Assembly (NCBI GenBank): GCA_964627035.1
Contig: CAZVKN010000011.1
Location: forward strand, 1-64,000
Direction of reading: 5' to 3'
DNA length: 64,000 bases
Source of the DNA: CAZVKN01 sp964627035
Lineage (GTDB): Bacteria > Electryoneota > AABM5-125-24 > Hatepunaeales > Hatepunaeaceae
Of this stretch, positions 16,706 to 26,141 are shown one piece after another. The first letter of the stretch is position 1, and every line of letters starts with the position of its first letter. The notes beneath the pieces were generated by a model that did not search any database, was not told where the DNA came from, and saw only the letters and a program-made list of their open reading frames with translations. Made by a program: the position numbers and the translations under genes.

Positions 16706-17712
16706 TGCCAGCAGTTCATCCAAACGTAATTGTTAATGAAATTATTGATTCTATTCAACAATCTGGAGGGGTAGCGACCTATGTTTCAGAATCAATACAA
16801 ACTCATCCTCGTGAATTCGTAATAAATTATTTTGGAAACACTTATAGTCTTTGGATTTACATTTGGACACTAACTCACGGTGGTAGAACAAACCTACCCA
16901 ATGAATACAGAATACAGATGACTTCCGTTTCTTCACCGTTACAGAAAAACCCTAACGGAATTACAGTATTGATGGGCTATTTTGATGATTTGCAAATGTT
17001 TGCAGGATTCGATCTCGAAAAACATAGTACATTTACTGTAGGGTCTCCGTCTGTGCAGGTTGGAATCACCGCGCTACATGAAGCATTACAGAATGGGCTA
17101 TCCTTTGTGACAAAAGATAATAATGAGATTGCTATCGGTATAAGACCTGATCAATTCATGAATTATTGCTTGAATTCAGAACTTCTTCATCTTTATGGTG
17201 CTGAAAGTAATTTAACGGCAATGCTCACAAAGGCTGTGGAACTTAAAGATATACCAGAAGGTGATATTTCGGATCTAACTTCGGATAGAAAACGCGTTGT
17301 AGAAAAAATTAGTAGATATTCGCGCGATGCAAATTTCAGGAAATCAGTGTTAAATGCTTATGATAACAGGTGTGCAGTTACGCGTGCCCAATTGCGACTT
17401 GTAGATGCGGCGCATATTCTACCTGTACCCTCAGATGATAGCAGTGATCATGTTACAAATGGAATTGCATTATCCCCGACATTTCACCGAGCATTCGATA
17501 ACTGTTTGATTTATCTTGATGAAGACTGTGTTATGCAACTGAATGAAGAAAAAGCAAACGATCTGAAGGTGAATAGCTTAGACGGTGGACTAACTCCGTT
17601 TAGCATATTCCTCAACAAGAAGATTCACCTTCCTCTTGACGTAAATCAACGTCCAAGAGTGGAGTATATCACGTTGGCAAATAAATTCCGCCGAATACCT
17701 AATTATACTTAA
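16705..17712 (+). CDS. HNH-family restriction endonuclease (predicted)
   Basis: This 335-residue protein is translationally coupled to the methyltransferase. Its C-terminal third (~200-330) holds an HNH_2-type nuclease motif: Cys223 in NRCAVT, then DAAHILPV (His237), NGIALSPTFHRAFD (Asn252, His261, Asp265). This matches the AAHI...NGI-LS..H.AFD signature of HNH restriction nucleases. Residues 1-195 have no recognisable domain and would carry DNA recognition. Context (overlap with a solitary type II methyltransferase, shared A+T richness) makes it the likely restriction partner. R.PvuII itself is a small PD-D/EXK enzyme, so this is a different nuclease next to a PvuII-like methylase. A 5mC- or other modification-dependent HNH enzyme is an alternative. 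Confidence 0.8.
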   Translation: MPAVHPNVIVNEIIDSIQQSGGVATYVSESIQTHPREFVINYFGNTYSLWIYIWTLTHGGRTNLPNEYRIQMTSVSSPLQKNPNGITVLMGYFDDLQMFAGFDLEKHSTFTVGSPSVQVGITALHEALQNGLSFVTKDNNEIAIGIRPDQFMNYCLNSELLHLYGAESNLTAMLTKAVELKDIPEGDISDLTSDRKRVVEKISRYSRDANFRKSVLNAYDNRCAVTRAQLRLVDAAHILPVPSDDSSDHVTNGIALSPTFHRAFDNCLIYLDEDCVMQLNEEKANDLKVNSLDGGLTPFSIFLNKKIHLPLDVNQRPRVEYITLANKFRRIPNYT

Positions 17713-17804
17713 TTGCGAGTAACCTCTCGTGAATTATATCAAGAAAGTATGACCGATTTTAAGACAACACAAAGCATTTTCATTCATGTAGTCCTCTTCC
17801 TCTA

Positions 17805-17852
17805 CAACTCCCAATAAATTTCATTGATTGCAGCCAGTGAAAACGTGATCTG
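17805..17852. repeat. Direct repeat E, copy 1
   Basis: Shares CAATAAATTTCAT, GATTGCAG and CAGTGAAAACGTGATCTG with the copy at 18143. Read on the minus strand it starts with ATG overlapping the DUF2284 remnant's stop (17864) and gives MIKIQITFSLAAINEIYWEL, then a stop. Confidence 0.65.
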
Positions 17853-17860
17853 GATCTTGA

Positions 17861-17983
17861 TCATTCAACCAGCAGAATTGCATAGCGATTCATCTCTTCA
17901 CTGTAATCCTTCAGCAATTCAATGGGATAGCCGCAATTTCTAACCGTACTGAACAGGTCAACGCCCATTGCTTCCGGTACTGG
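17861..17983 (-). pseudogene. DUF2284-type metal-binding protein, C-terminal remnant
   Basis: The minus strand from about 17983 down to the stop at 17861 reads a 40-residue frame, including PEAMGVDLFSTVRNCGYPIE and SEEMNRYAILLVE. This resembles the C-terminus of DUF2284 proteins (MEAVGIDVF..VR..G-PIE). The frame is closed upstream by a stop and the rest of the gene is absent, so this is a deletion remnant. The assignment rests on pattern memory and needs a profile search. Confidence 0.5.
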
Positions 17984-18142
17984 TCATTATATGGAAACGA
18001 GAATCGAGGTTCTGGCAAAGGACTGACTATAGTATGGAACATGCTATTATTGACAGGAATTTTTACAAATAAAGAAACATGGGCAACAAGTAGCCCATGC
18101 CACCCATCATTGATAATGACAAAACCTCCCCCCTCTCTTTAC

Positions 18143-18190
18143 ATCCACCAATAAATTTCATAGATTGCAGTCAGTGAAAACGTGATCTGA
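18143..18190. repeat. Direct repeat E, copy 2
   Basis: About 43 of 48 positions match copy 1. On the minus strand it also stays open (IDIQITFSLTAIYEIYWWM, stop), so both copies probably derive from the same coding end. Confidence 0.65.
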
Positions 18191-20398
18191 ATGTCAATCG
18201 AGTTTATGAAGTCAATAGTTAGAAAGATACGTCATATCATCAAGTCAATCTGGTGTTGGTTCGGTCCGAACGATTTCGTGCGGATAATCTTCATTGGAGT
18301 CCTCTGTCTGTTGATCGGTCTCGCAGGACTGTCCAGCATTGTTCTGATGCTTGAGGATGATCTGCCGGATCTAGAGAAGCTGACAGGCTACAAACCGCGC
18401 CTGACCACGCGCATACTCGACCGCAACGGAGTGCTGCTGAAGGAGCTGTACGCACAGCGACGGTTGATGATCCCGCTCGACTCGATCCCGCAACATACGA
18501 TTGATGCACTGCTGACCACTGAGGACAGCCGTTTCTACAACCATTGGGGGATTGATGTCATCCGCATTTTCGGGGCAGCACTGGTTGACATTGCCACGTT
18601 CAGCGTCAAGCAAGGTGCATCTACCATTACTCAGCAGCTCGCTCGTGACCTATTCCTGCACAAGGAGCGGACTTTCACTCGAAAATTTCAGGAAGCGTTG
18701 GTTGCGGTGCAAATCGAGCGGAACTACTCCAAACGAGAGATTTTGGAGATGTACCTGACGCAGATCTACTTCGGACACGGAGCTTATGGGATCCAGGCTG
18801 CATCGCAAAAGTACTTCCAGAAGTCCGCCAAGGATCTGTCACTGGCTCAATCTGCACTACTGGCAGCACTGCCGAAAGCACCGGAATATTACACACCGTT
18901 TCGACGACCTCAGAAAGCACTCGAAAGACGCAATCTTGTGCTTCGATTGATGTTCAATCGCGAATTGATCTCTGAGGATCAATTTGTGTCAGCGATCCGG
19001 GACACCCTGTTCGTTAACCGCGGATCAATTCATAAACCGCTCGGGATCGCACCCTACTTCACCGAGCAGATTCGTCAACAGATGCACGAAGAAGGTCAAC
19101 GTCTCGGTTTCGATTACCTGACCGATGGGGTAACGGTTCACACAACACTGGACAGCACACTTCAAACATTTGCCGAAGCTTCGATTGACACACACATTCA
19201 CCCGTTCCAGTCTGCATATCGCAAGCGGTTTATCAGCGACAACCATGAAGAGGTGACTCTCGCACTGTACGACTCCACTGCACTTGACGATGAATTCAAG
19301 TCTGTCATTTCGTTAGATTCACTCTATGGAGACAGCCTGAAGATTGACAGCCTCTTCCCAAAACGGGCAATTGTGCAGGTTGCGCTCATCGCCCTTGATC
19401 CGGACAATGGTGACATACTGGCGATGATTGGTGGACGCGACTTTGTTAAGTATAAGTTCAACCGTGCTGTTCAAGCGATCCGGCAGCCGGGTTCGGTGTT
19501 CAAGCCTGTAGCATACACAACAGCAATTGACAACGGCTACTCACCCACATTCGAGCTGTACAATCAGGATGTAGTTCTGACTATGCATGACGGTACGCGT
19601 TGGGTACCACACAACTACGGCTATTCGCACGGAGGCTTGACCACACTGCGCGAAGCTTTGCGGCGATCACTGAATTTAATAGCAGCCCGACTGGTTCAAG
19701 AAGTAGTACCCCCCCGCATGGTCGTCAAGTACGCCCGCCTGTTAGGTTTCTCTACCTACATCGCTGCGGTTGATGCAGTGGCACTTGGTGCATCAGGTGT
19801 CTATCCGATTGAGGCGACTTCCGCATTCAGTGTCTTCTCAGCAGGAGGGATCTACAGCACACCGCGCTATTGGCTCTCTATTGAAGACAGGTTCAGCAAC
19901 ACAATTGCAGAAAATCCCGTTAGACAGAGGGTTGCACTCTCTGCAGAGACCGCGTACATAATGACTGACATGCTGAGCACGGTCATCAATCGAGGCACGG
20001 GTGGATCAGCAAGATGGAAATATCAGTTCTATAAAAATGCAGCCGGAAAAACAGGAACAACAAATGACTACACCGATGCTTGGTTCATCGGATTCACACC
20101 CGAGCTTGTGTGCGGAGTGTGGGTCGGTCTGGATAATCCTGCTGAGCAACTCGGCAGAGGACAGTCAGGAGGGGTAGCGGCTTTACCCGTGTGGGCTCGG
20201 TTTATGAAGATGGTGTACGACTCAACCGCACTGGAAGATGTTGAGTTTAAGGTTCCCCCCGGTATAGCAAAAGCGACCATCTGTGCAGATACCAAGCTGC
20301 TTCCGACACGCTACTGTCCAAAGAAGCTTGATGAGGTGTTCCGCCGTGAGATGGTTCCGAAGCAAACCTGCACAAAACATAAAGGGATTGGCAACTGA
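18191..20398 (+). CDS. mrcA: Penicillin-binding protein 1A (bifunctional peptidoglycan synthase)
   Basis: This 735-residue inner-membrane enzyme polymerises lipid II and cross-links peptidoglycan. One membrane anchor (~31-54) precedes a GT51 transglycosylase domain with the catalytic Glu111 in TTEDSRFYNHWG, QGASTITQQLARD (141-153) and YLTQIYFGHGAYG (188-200). The transpeptidase domain has SVFK (Ser435, Lys438), SLN (493-495) and KTGTT (620-624), all intact. The length is normal for class A PBPs. The start is uncertain: the 18191 ATG lies at the edge of direct repeat E with no clear ribosome site, and the ATG at 18206 would remove only five residues. Its stop overlaps the next gene's start by one base, so they are coupled. 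Confidence 0.93.
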   Translation: MSIEFMKSIVRKIRHIIKSIWCWFGPNDFVRIIFIGVLCLLIGLAGLSSIVLMLEDDLPDLEKLTGYKPRLTTRILDRNGVLLKELYAQRRLMIPLDSIPQHTIDALLTTEDSRFYNHWGIDVIRIFGAALVDIATFSVKQGASTITQQLARDLFLHKERTFTRKFQEALVAVQIERNYSKREILEMYLTQIYFGHGAYGIQAASQKYFQKSAKDLSLAQSALLAALPKAPEYYTPFRRPQKALERRNLVLRLMFNRELISEDQFVSAIRDTLFVNRGSIHKPLGIAPYFTEQIRQQMHEEGQRLGFDYLTDGVTVHTTLDSTLQTFAEASIDTHIHPFQSAYRKRFISDNHEEVTLALYDSTALDDEFKSVISLDSLYGDSLKIDSLFPKRAIVQVALIALDPDNGDILAMIGGRDFVKYKFNRAVQAIRQPGSVFKPVAYTTAIDNGYSPTFELYNQDVVLTMHDGTRWVPHNYGYSHGGLTTLREALRRSLNLIAARLVQEVVPPRMVVKYARLLGFSTYIAAVDAVALGASGVYPIEATSAFSVFSAGGIYSTPRYWLSIEDRFSNTIAENPVRQRVALSAETAYIMTDMLSTVINRGTGGSARWKYQFYKNAAGKTGTTNDYTDAWFIGFTPELVCGVWVGLDNPAEQLGRGQSGGVAALPVWARFMKMVYDSTALEDVEFKVPPGIAKATICADTKLLPTRYCPKKLDEVFRREMVPKQTCTKHKGIGN

Positions 20399-21093
20399 TG
20401 ATCCACGCAGTGCTGTTTGATCTTGATAATACTCTGGTTGATTTTGTTCGGATGAAGAGGGAAGCGATCAAAGCTGCCGTCAGTTCAATGGTGGATGCCG
20501 GTCTTAATATGGATTTTGAGACGGCAATTGATTCTATAGCCAAGATTTACCGCGAAGAGGGGATTGAGCATCAGGAGATCTTCGACCTGTTCCTTCACAG
20601 ACATTACGACACTATTGATCACAAAATCCTCGCTGCAGGAGTCGTTGCTTATCGCAAAGCAAAAGAAGCGTCACTGGTACTGTATCCGCACGTTACCTCG
20701 ACTTTGACTGAGCTGATCAAACAGGGCATCAAACTGGCAATTCTGACCGACGCTCCGGTCAAGCAGGCGTGGCTGCGTCTCTGCTATCTGAATCTGCATC
20801 ACCTGTTCGACATTGTGATTACACCTGATGATTCTTCAGGTGCTATAAAGCCGTCACCGTTGCCATTTCGATTAGCACTAAAGAAGCTCAACGTGAGTGC
20901 TTCTGAAGCGTTGATGGTCGGTGATTGGCCCGAGCGTGATATGGTCGGTGCGAAGAAAGTCGGGATTAAAACTGTTTTTGCCAAGTACGGTGATTCACAC
21001 GATACTGTGGATTCCGGTGCGGATTATGAAATTGATGACATCTCCAAGCTGTTAAACATCATAGACACTCTCCGAAAACCTGATTCTAAGTAG
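20398..21093 (+). CDS. HAD-superfamily hydrolase
   Basis: This is a 231-residue cytoplasmic phosphatase-like protein. Motif I is DLDNT (Asp8 nucleophile, Asp10), motif II is the Thr of ILTDA, motif III is the Lys of IKPSPLPF and motif IV is VGDWPERDMVGA. A helical cap (~18-95) lies between motifs I and II, as in subclass IA phosphoglycolate-phosphatase-like enzymes. The substrate cannot be read from sequence. Start is fixed by a one-base overlap with the PBP1A stop (TGATG). Confidence 0.9.
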   Translation: MIHAVLFDLDNTLVDFVRMKREAIKAAVSSMVDAGLNMDFETAIDSIAKIYREEGIEHQEIFDLFLHRHYDTIDHKILAAGVVAYRKAKEASLVLYPHVTSTLTELIKQGIKLAILTDAPVKQAWLRLCYLNLHHLFDIVITPDDSSGAIKPSPLPFRLALKKLNVSASEALMVGDWPERDMVGAKKVGIKTVFAKYGDSHDTVDSGADYEIDDISKLLNIIDTLRKPDSK

Positions 21094-21097
21094 CTCA

Positions 21098-23038
21098 GTG
21101 CGTGATCGAATCATACTCGTATCAATCCTCTTTTTCGCTGCATTTGTCCGCGTTTTATACTGGATTCATGTTTACGAAGAAGCGTGGTTCATCGCACCCG
21201 GCATGGATCCGGCATTCTACAAAACCTGGGCGGATACGATTATTGCCGGGAATGGCTCCGACTACATTCCGTTTCCTCGTGCACCACTATATCCATACCT
21301 GCTCGCACTAATTCACAAGATCTTCGGAGATGGTTGGCTTGTCGCTCTAATGCTGAATCTGATAGCAGAGCTATTGACTGTTATCCTCTTGTTTCGGTTC
21401 ACACGGAAGATTGCGAACCTGACAATAGCGTCCGTAGTTGGTACACTCTACGCACTATCCGGTGCAGCTATCTACTATTCCGGCGAGACATTAATGACTT
21501 CACTGGCAACTCTTCTGAGTGTTGTATTCGTATATTCGACAGCAAAGGCATGGAAGAAACCAACTGCCTCAAATGTAATTATGAGCGGTGTCTTCTTGGC
21601 TCTCCTGTCGCTGTATCGTCCGAATGCATTTATCATCCTGCCGTTCACCGGATTGATATTTGCTTTTACTGTCATCAGACAGGGGGAAACCCGATTAAAA
21701 GCACTGAGAAAAGTAACGATACATTGGATGGCAGCAATTATAATCTTGTTTCCGGTGACAATCGCAAATCACAAGGCTTCAGGTCAGTTTATACCGATTT
21801 CAACACAGGGGGGTGTCAACTTTTACATCGGGAATGCACAATATGCGACTGGATGGGCTTCGATCTTTCCCAAGGTCGGGGGGAACTGGACAGACGAAGA
21901 TGTGATGCAAACAGTTAGAAGAGACATCATTCGACGTCCGATGGCTTCTCCCTATCAGGCGATGACTATGCACATTGCAGATGGTCACTTATGGAAGATG
22001 GGATGGCGTGAGATAGCATCAGATCCTGTCGCTTGGTTAAAGCTAATGATGAAGAAGATTCTGCTGCTTGTGGATGCTCGCGAGATTGGAAATAACCGTC
22101 CGTTGCTGTTAGCGACTGATGGCTCATGGCTTCTAAGACCCTTGATGTGGGTTTCCCTTGGACTTATGCTGCCGTTTGCTTTACTCGGTGCAGTGTCGAA
22201 TTACAAGCTTCCTGAAGTGAAAGCACTGCTTTTGTTTATGGCTCTGTTTGGAGGATCACTTCTGCTGTTCTTCGTAAACAGCCGATACCGAATGCCGTTA
22301 GTGCCGCTGATGTCAGTTCTTGCCGGGCTGGGAATTAAGCGGTTGGTTGAATTGCTTTTGGAATATCGCAAGAACAAGACGCTTAACAGATTGCATGTTG
22401 TTGCGCTCGCTGTTCTGTCAATCGGAGTACTTTTGTCACTGTCCGGATGGATCAATAACGATTGGTCGAATCGGGCTCAGGCTGCTTTTGTGCACGGTAA
22501 CAGCTTGATGAGATTGGATCGTCCTTATGAAGCGGTTACTCAATACCGTAAAGCTGCTACTATGGATTCATCTTATCCTGAGCTGAACTTGAATCTCGGT
22601 GCTGCCTTGCTTGGGATAGGTGATACTACCGAAGCGAAGAGTGCATTCCAAAGAGAATTGGAAAGTGATCCCGACAATGGAAAAGCATGGAACAATCTCG
22701 GTGTGATAGCGGAGAGTCGTGAAGATTACGAACGGGCGAAGCAGTGTTATCTGGCAGCTATACAAGTGTCGGATAATCTGGATGCAGAGTTCAATCTGGC
22801 AAGAATATATATGAAGTTTGGTGATTTCGAGCTTCAAAAGGGAGAATTTGTGACAGCCGAGGAGTATTATCAACAAGCATTATTTATTGAACATCAGGAT
22901 GCAAAACTGTATTACAGGATCGCTTTGGTGCGTGCTTCAAAGGGCGATGTTAAAGGTGCGTTAAAATATGCACAAACGACACTTAAAATTGATCCGCAGT
23001 ACGATTCTGCACGTCAATTACTTGAATCAATCCGATAG
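21098..23038 (+). CDS. GT39-like membrane glycosyltransferase with C-terminal TPRs
   Basis: This 646-residue polytopic protein starts at a GTG four bases after the HAD stop. Residues ~1-440 hold about ten hydrophobic segments; an acidic loop after the first (GMDPAFYKTWADTI) and RAPLYPYLLA match the ArnT/PMT/GT39 family, which uses polyprenyl-phosphate-linked sugars and acts on the periplasmic face. Residues ~465-640 carry four to five TPR units (AQAAFVHGNSLMRLDRPYEA, PELNLNLGAALLGIGDTTEA, GKAWNNLGVIAESREDYERA). Membrane glycosyltransferase plus TPR fusions are common in FCB-type genomes. Acceptor unknown; glycosylation of exported proteins is an inference. Operon with PBP1A and the HAD gene is likely. 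Confidence 0.82.
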   Translation: MRDRIILVSILFFAAFVRVLYWIHVYEEAWFIAPGMDPAFYKTWADTIIAGNGSDYIPFPRAPLYPYLLALIHKIFGDGWLVALMLNLIAELLTVILLFRFTRKIANLTIASVVGTLYALSGAAIYYSGETLMTSLATLLSVVFVYSTAKAWKKPTASNVIMSGVFLALLSLYRPNAFIILPFTGLIFAFTVIRQGETRLKALRKVTIHWMAAIIILFPVTIANHKASGQFIPISTQGGVNFYIGNAQYATGWASIFPKVGGNWTDEDVMQTVRRDIIRRPMASPYQAMTMHIADGHLWKMGWREIASDPVAWLKLMMKKILLLVDAREIGNNRPLLLATDGSWLLRPLMWVSLGLMLPFALLGAVSNYKLPEVKALLLFMALFGGSLLLFFVNSRYRMPLVPLMSVLAGLGIKRLVELLLEYRKNKTLNRLHVVALAVLSIGVLLSLSGWINNDWSNRAQAAFVHGNSLMRLDRPYEAVTQYRKAATMDSSYPELNLNLGAALLGIGDTTEAKSAFQRELESDPDNGKAWNNLGVIAESREDYERAKQCYLAAIQVSDNLDAEFNLARIYMKFGDFELQKGEFVTAEEYYQQALFIEHQDAKLYYRIALVRASKGDVKGALKYAQTTLKIDPQYDSARQLLESIR

Positions 23039-23084
23039 ATAATGTAGTTTATCAGACAACAAATCAAATTAAGAGTACCAACTT

Positions 23085-26006
23085 ATGAAAACAGGCGATA
23101 TAATTCACGGATTCAAACTGAAGCAACAGTCGGTGGTAGATGAGATAAATGCGACTGTAAACATCTTTGAGCATGAAAAAAGCGGAGCCCGACTGTTCAA
23201 TCTTCAAAATGATGACGACAACAAACTTTTTTCCATTACTTTCAAAACCCCACCTGATGATGACACCGGACTGCCGCACATCCTTGAGCATTCGGTGCTA
23301 TGTGGTTCGCGTAAATTTCCGGTCAAAGATCCGTTCATCGAGATAAACAAAGGCTCGCTCAACAGCTTTGTCAACGCCTTTACCTATCCTGACAAGACCA
23401 TGTATCCCTGTGCCAGCCGTAACGAGCAGGACTTCTACAACCTGATGGATATCTATCTTGATGCCGTGTTGTTTCCAAATATTTACAACACACCGGAAAC
23501 GCTAATGCAGGAAGGGTGGCATTACGAGTTAAATGAGAAAGATGGAGAGATCACCTACAAGGGTGTGGTCTATAACGAGATGAAGGGAGCTTTCTCGTCA
23601 GCCGAACAGATGTTAATGCGAAAGAACGGTCACTACCTTTATCCTGACACACCATATAAAAATGAATCCGGTGGTGATCCGGAGGTTATTCCGAATCTGA
23701 CATCCGAACAGTTTCTCGCATTCCATAAAAAGCATTATCATCCGTCCAACAGCTACATATTCCTGTATGGTGACGGTAATCTTGACAAGCAGTTGCAGTT
23801 GATCAATGACGATTTCCTGAGTAACTTCGATAAAATTGACATTGATATGACTATTCCGCTGCAAAAGCCGTTCGATGAACCTCGAGAAGTTACTGAAACA
23901 TATCCTGTTACGCCCGGTGAGGATGAGAGTGAAAAGACGCTGTTTGGGTTTAATTTTATGACCGATCTGACTACCGATCCGGAACATGCGCTCGCTCTCG
24001 ATATCCTTAGCTATATTTTGGTCGGGACACCTGCTTCACCACTGAAGAAAGCACTTCTCGAAGCCGAGATCGGTAAGGATGTGTTCGGTTTTTCCATGAA
24101 TTCAATTCAGCAATCGAGTTTCAATCTGATTGTCAAAAACAGTGAAGCTGACCGCAGCGAGAAATTTAAACAGGTGGTTTTGGACACTCTTCAGGGCTTG
24201 GTGAATAATGGAATTGACAAAAAGCTTGTAGAAGCTGCTATTACGATCACCGAATTCAAGCTTCGTGAAGCTGATACCAAAAGCTCTCCAAAAGGACTGT
24301 TTTACAACGGATTGGTTCTTAGGAATTGGCTGCATGATGCCGATCCAACCGCACAGCTACGATATGAAGAACCGTTGTCGAAGATAAAAACTGCCCTTAC
24401 GACCGACTACTTTGAGCAGATGATTGAGACATATTTACTGAACAACAATCACCGCAGTATGGTTATTCTTAAACCTGAGAGCGGTTTGGTTGAGAAGAAA
24501 GGCGAAGAGTTGCGAGCCAAACTCGCCGATTATAAAGCAAGCTTGTCTAATGATGAGATAAATCAATTGGTCGAGCAGACAAATGAGTTGAGGATTCAGC
24601 AGCAAACTCCGAACAGTCCGGAGAATCTTGCCAAACTACCGCTACTATCTCTGGATGAGATTGATCGAAAAGCGGAAGAACTGCCACTCGTTGAGAAGGA
24701 GATTGATGCCACCAAGGTGCTATCTCATCCTATCTTTACCAATGGCATCGGCTACCTCAATCTATACTTTGATACGACCGTTGTACCTCAGGATAAGATT
24801 CCTTACATCGCACTGCTTACGGAAGTGCTGGGGATGATCGGAACCGAAAATTACGACTACTCTCAGCTATCCAACGAGGAACTGATACAAACCGGAGGAA
24901 TCGGATTTGGAGCATCAGCGGTTTCCGAGAAGGATAACCATGAACTGTATTATCCGAAGTTGCAAGTCAAATCAAAGGTGCTTATTGATAAGTTGCCTAA
25001 GTTGATAGAGCTACTTGATGAGATTACCAATCGAACAAACTTTGATGACCCGGTCCGGTTGCGCGAGATCATCCGAGAGGCTAAGTCCGGTCTGGAGATG
25101 AATATCTCGTTCAGTGGAACGATGTACGCTGTTTTTAGAGCGACTGCTTACTTCTCACCCTCTGCAAAGTACCGGGAGTTGATTGACGGAATCTCCTTTT
25201 ACAAGTTCCTCGCAGATATTGACAAAAACTTTGAAACGAAATCAGCGGAAGTCATAGCCAATCTCAAAAATCTTTGCAAACTGATCTTCAATCGCAACAA
25301 CCTGTTGGTCAGTTTCACATCTTCTGAAGATGACTATCAGCATTTGGAGCAGCATCTTGGTTCTTATCTGAGCACACTTTCTTCTGATAAGCCGAAGCAT
25401 TTCGATTACAACTTTGATCTTACAATTGACAACGAGGCGTTTATGACCCCCGGTCAGGTTCAGTATGCAGCTAAAGCTTACAATTTCCGTAAAGCTGGAT
25501 ATGACTATTCGGGCAAGATGGCTGTTATGAGCAAGATCGTGCATCTGGATTACCTGTTCAACCGGATTCGCATACAGGGTGGTGCTTACGGTGCAATGAT
25601 TAATTTCAGTCGCAACGGCAACATGTTCATGGGATCGTATCGCGACCCGAATTTGAGTGAAACCTATAAAGTTTATGATCAGACGGTTGACTACCTGAAC
25701 GCTTTTAAAGATGGAGAGAGGGAGATGCAGAAATATATCATCGGCACAATCGGTGACCTTGATCATCCGATGACTCCATCAATGAAAGGTGAAACAGCAG
25801 CATCGCACTACATCGCCAATCTGACTCAGGAGGAGATCCAGCAGCAGCGGGATGACGTTCTATCTGTGACCGCAGAGGACATCCGCAACTTTGCGAAGAT
25901 GATTCAGGATCTCATGTCAACAAACTGCTACTCGGTGATCGGAAGTGCAGGGAAGATAGAGCAGGACAAAGAGCTGTTCAAAAAGCAGATTAACCTGTTT
26001 GAGTAG
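23085..26006 (+). CDS. M16C zinc metalloprotease (presequence-protease-like)
   Basis: This 973-residue protein matches the length and arrangement of PreP/CYM1-type insulinase-family peptidases. The inverted zinc motif HILEH is at 65-69 (LPHILEHSVLCGSRKFPVKDPF), and the distal ligand is Glu165 in YNEMKGAFSS. The strongly conserved NAFTYPDKTMYPCASRN follows. The C-terminal half is the inactive M16 pair with the arginine-tyrosine region RIQGGAYGAMINFSRNG (~826-842). There is no signal peptide, so it is cytoplasmic and probably degrades peptides. It stands alone, with a strong terminator at 26058. Confidence 0.92.
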   Translation: MKTGDIIHGFKLKQQSVVDEINATVNIFEHEKSGARLFNLQNDDDNKLFSITFKTPPDDDTGLPHILEHSVLCGSRKFPVKDPFIEINKGSLNSFVNAFTYPDKTMYPCASRNEQDFYNLMDIYLDAVLFPNIYNTPETLMQEGWHYELNEKDGEITYKGVVYNEMKGAFSSAEQMLMRKNGHYLYPDTPYKNESGGDPEVIPNLTSEQFLAFHKKHYHPSNSYIFLYGDGNLDKQLQLINDDFLSNFDKIDIDMTIPLQKPFDEPREVTETYPVTPGEDESEKTLFGFNFMTDLTTDPEHALALDILSYILVGTPASPLKKALLEAEIGKDVFGFSMNSIQQSSFNLIVKNSEADRSEKFKQVVLDTLQGLVNNGIDKKLVEAAITITEFKLREADTKSSPKGLFYNGLVLRNWLHDADPTAQLRYEEPLSKIKTALTTDYFEQMIETYLLNNNHRSMVILKPESGLVEKKGEELRAKLADYKASLSNDEINQLVEQTNELRIQQQTPNSPENLAKLPLLSLDEIDRKAEELPLVEKEIDATKVLSHPIFTNGIGYLNLYFDTTVVPQDKIPYIALLTEVLGMIGTENYDYSQLSNEELIQTGGIGFGASAVSEKDNHELYYPKLQVKSKVLIDKLPKLIELLDEITNRTNFDDPVRLREIIREAKSGLEMNISFSGTMYAVFRATAYFSPSAKYRELIDGISFYKFLADIDKNFETKSAEVIANLKNLCKLIFNRNNLLVSFTSSEDDYQHLEQHLGSYLSTLSSDKPKHFDYNFDLTIDNEAFMTPGQVQYAAKAYNFRKAGYDYSGKMAVMSKIVHLDYLFNRIRIQGGAYGAMINFSRNGNMFMGSYRDPNLSETYKVYDQTVDYLNAFKDGEREMQKYIIGTIGDLDHPMTPSMKGETAASHYIANLTQEEIQQQRDDVLSVTAEDIRNFAKMIQDLMSTNCYSVIGSAGKIEQDKELFKKQINLFE

Positions 26007-26011
26007 CTGCC

Positions 26012-26037
26012 GCTGTCATGCCGCCGCGCTTGACAGC
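26012..26037. repeat. Family B hairpin repeat, copy 1
   Basis: The arms GCTGTCATGC and GCTTGACAGC surround a CGCCGC-type loop (reverse complement of the usual GCGGCG). Confidence 0.6.
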
Positions 26038-26057
26038 CTTCAGAACCAACAATCATG

Positions 26058-26085
26058 AAGAGCGGACTTTTAGTCCGCTCTTTCA
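26058..26085 (+). terminator. Rho-independent terminator after the M16C protease gene
   Basis: AAGAGCGGAC, loop TTTTA, GTCCGCTCTT, then TTTC. This is a 10-bp perfect stem about 50 bp after the stop codon; it is also a plausible terminator on the other strand. Confidence 0.8.
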
Positions 26086-26096
26086 TTATCAGGGGA

Positions 26097-26140
26097 GCCT
26101 CGACATTCCTGTCGAGGCTTGACGGACACGAATGTCCGTC
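26097..26140. repeat. Paired hairpins (GCCTCGACA / GACGGACA)
   Basis: Two adjacent 4-base-loop hairpins: GCCTCGACA with TGTCGAGGC, then GACGGACA with TGTCCGTC. The two-hairpin layout resembles family A but the sequence differs. Confidence 0.6.
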
Positions 26141-26141
26141 C

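Larger units (their letters stand above)
17713..18190. other. Spacer with gene remnants between ~48-bp direct repeats
   Basis: It holds two direct repeats (about 17805-17852 and 18143-18190) and, between them, a minus-strand DUF2284 C-terminal remnant. The second repeat abuts the start of the PBP1A gene. The remainder (17984-18140) shows nothing recognisable. Confidence 0.6.
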
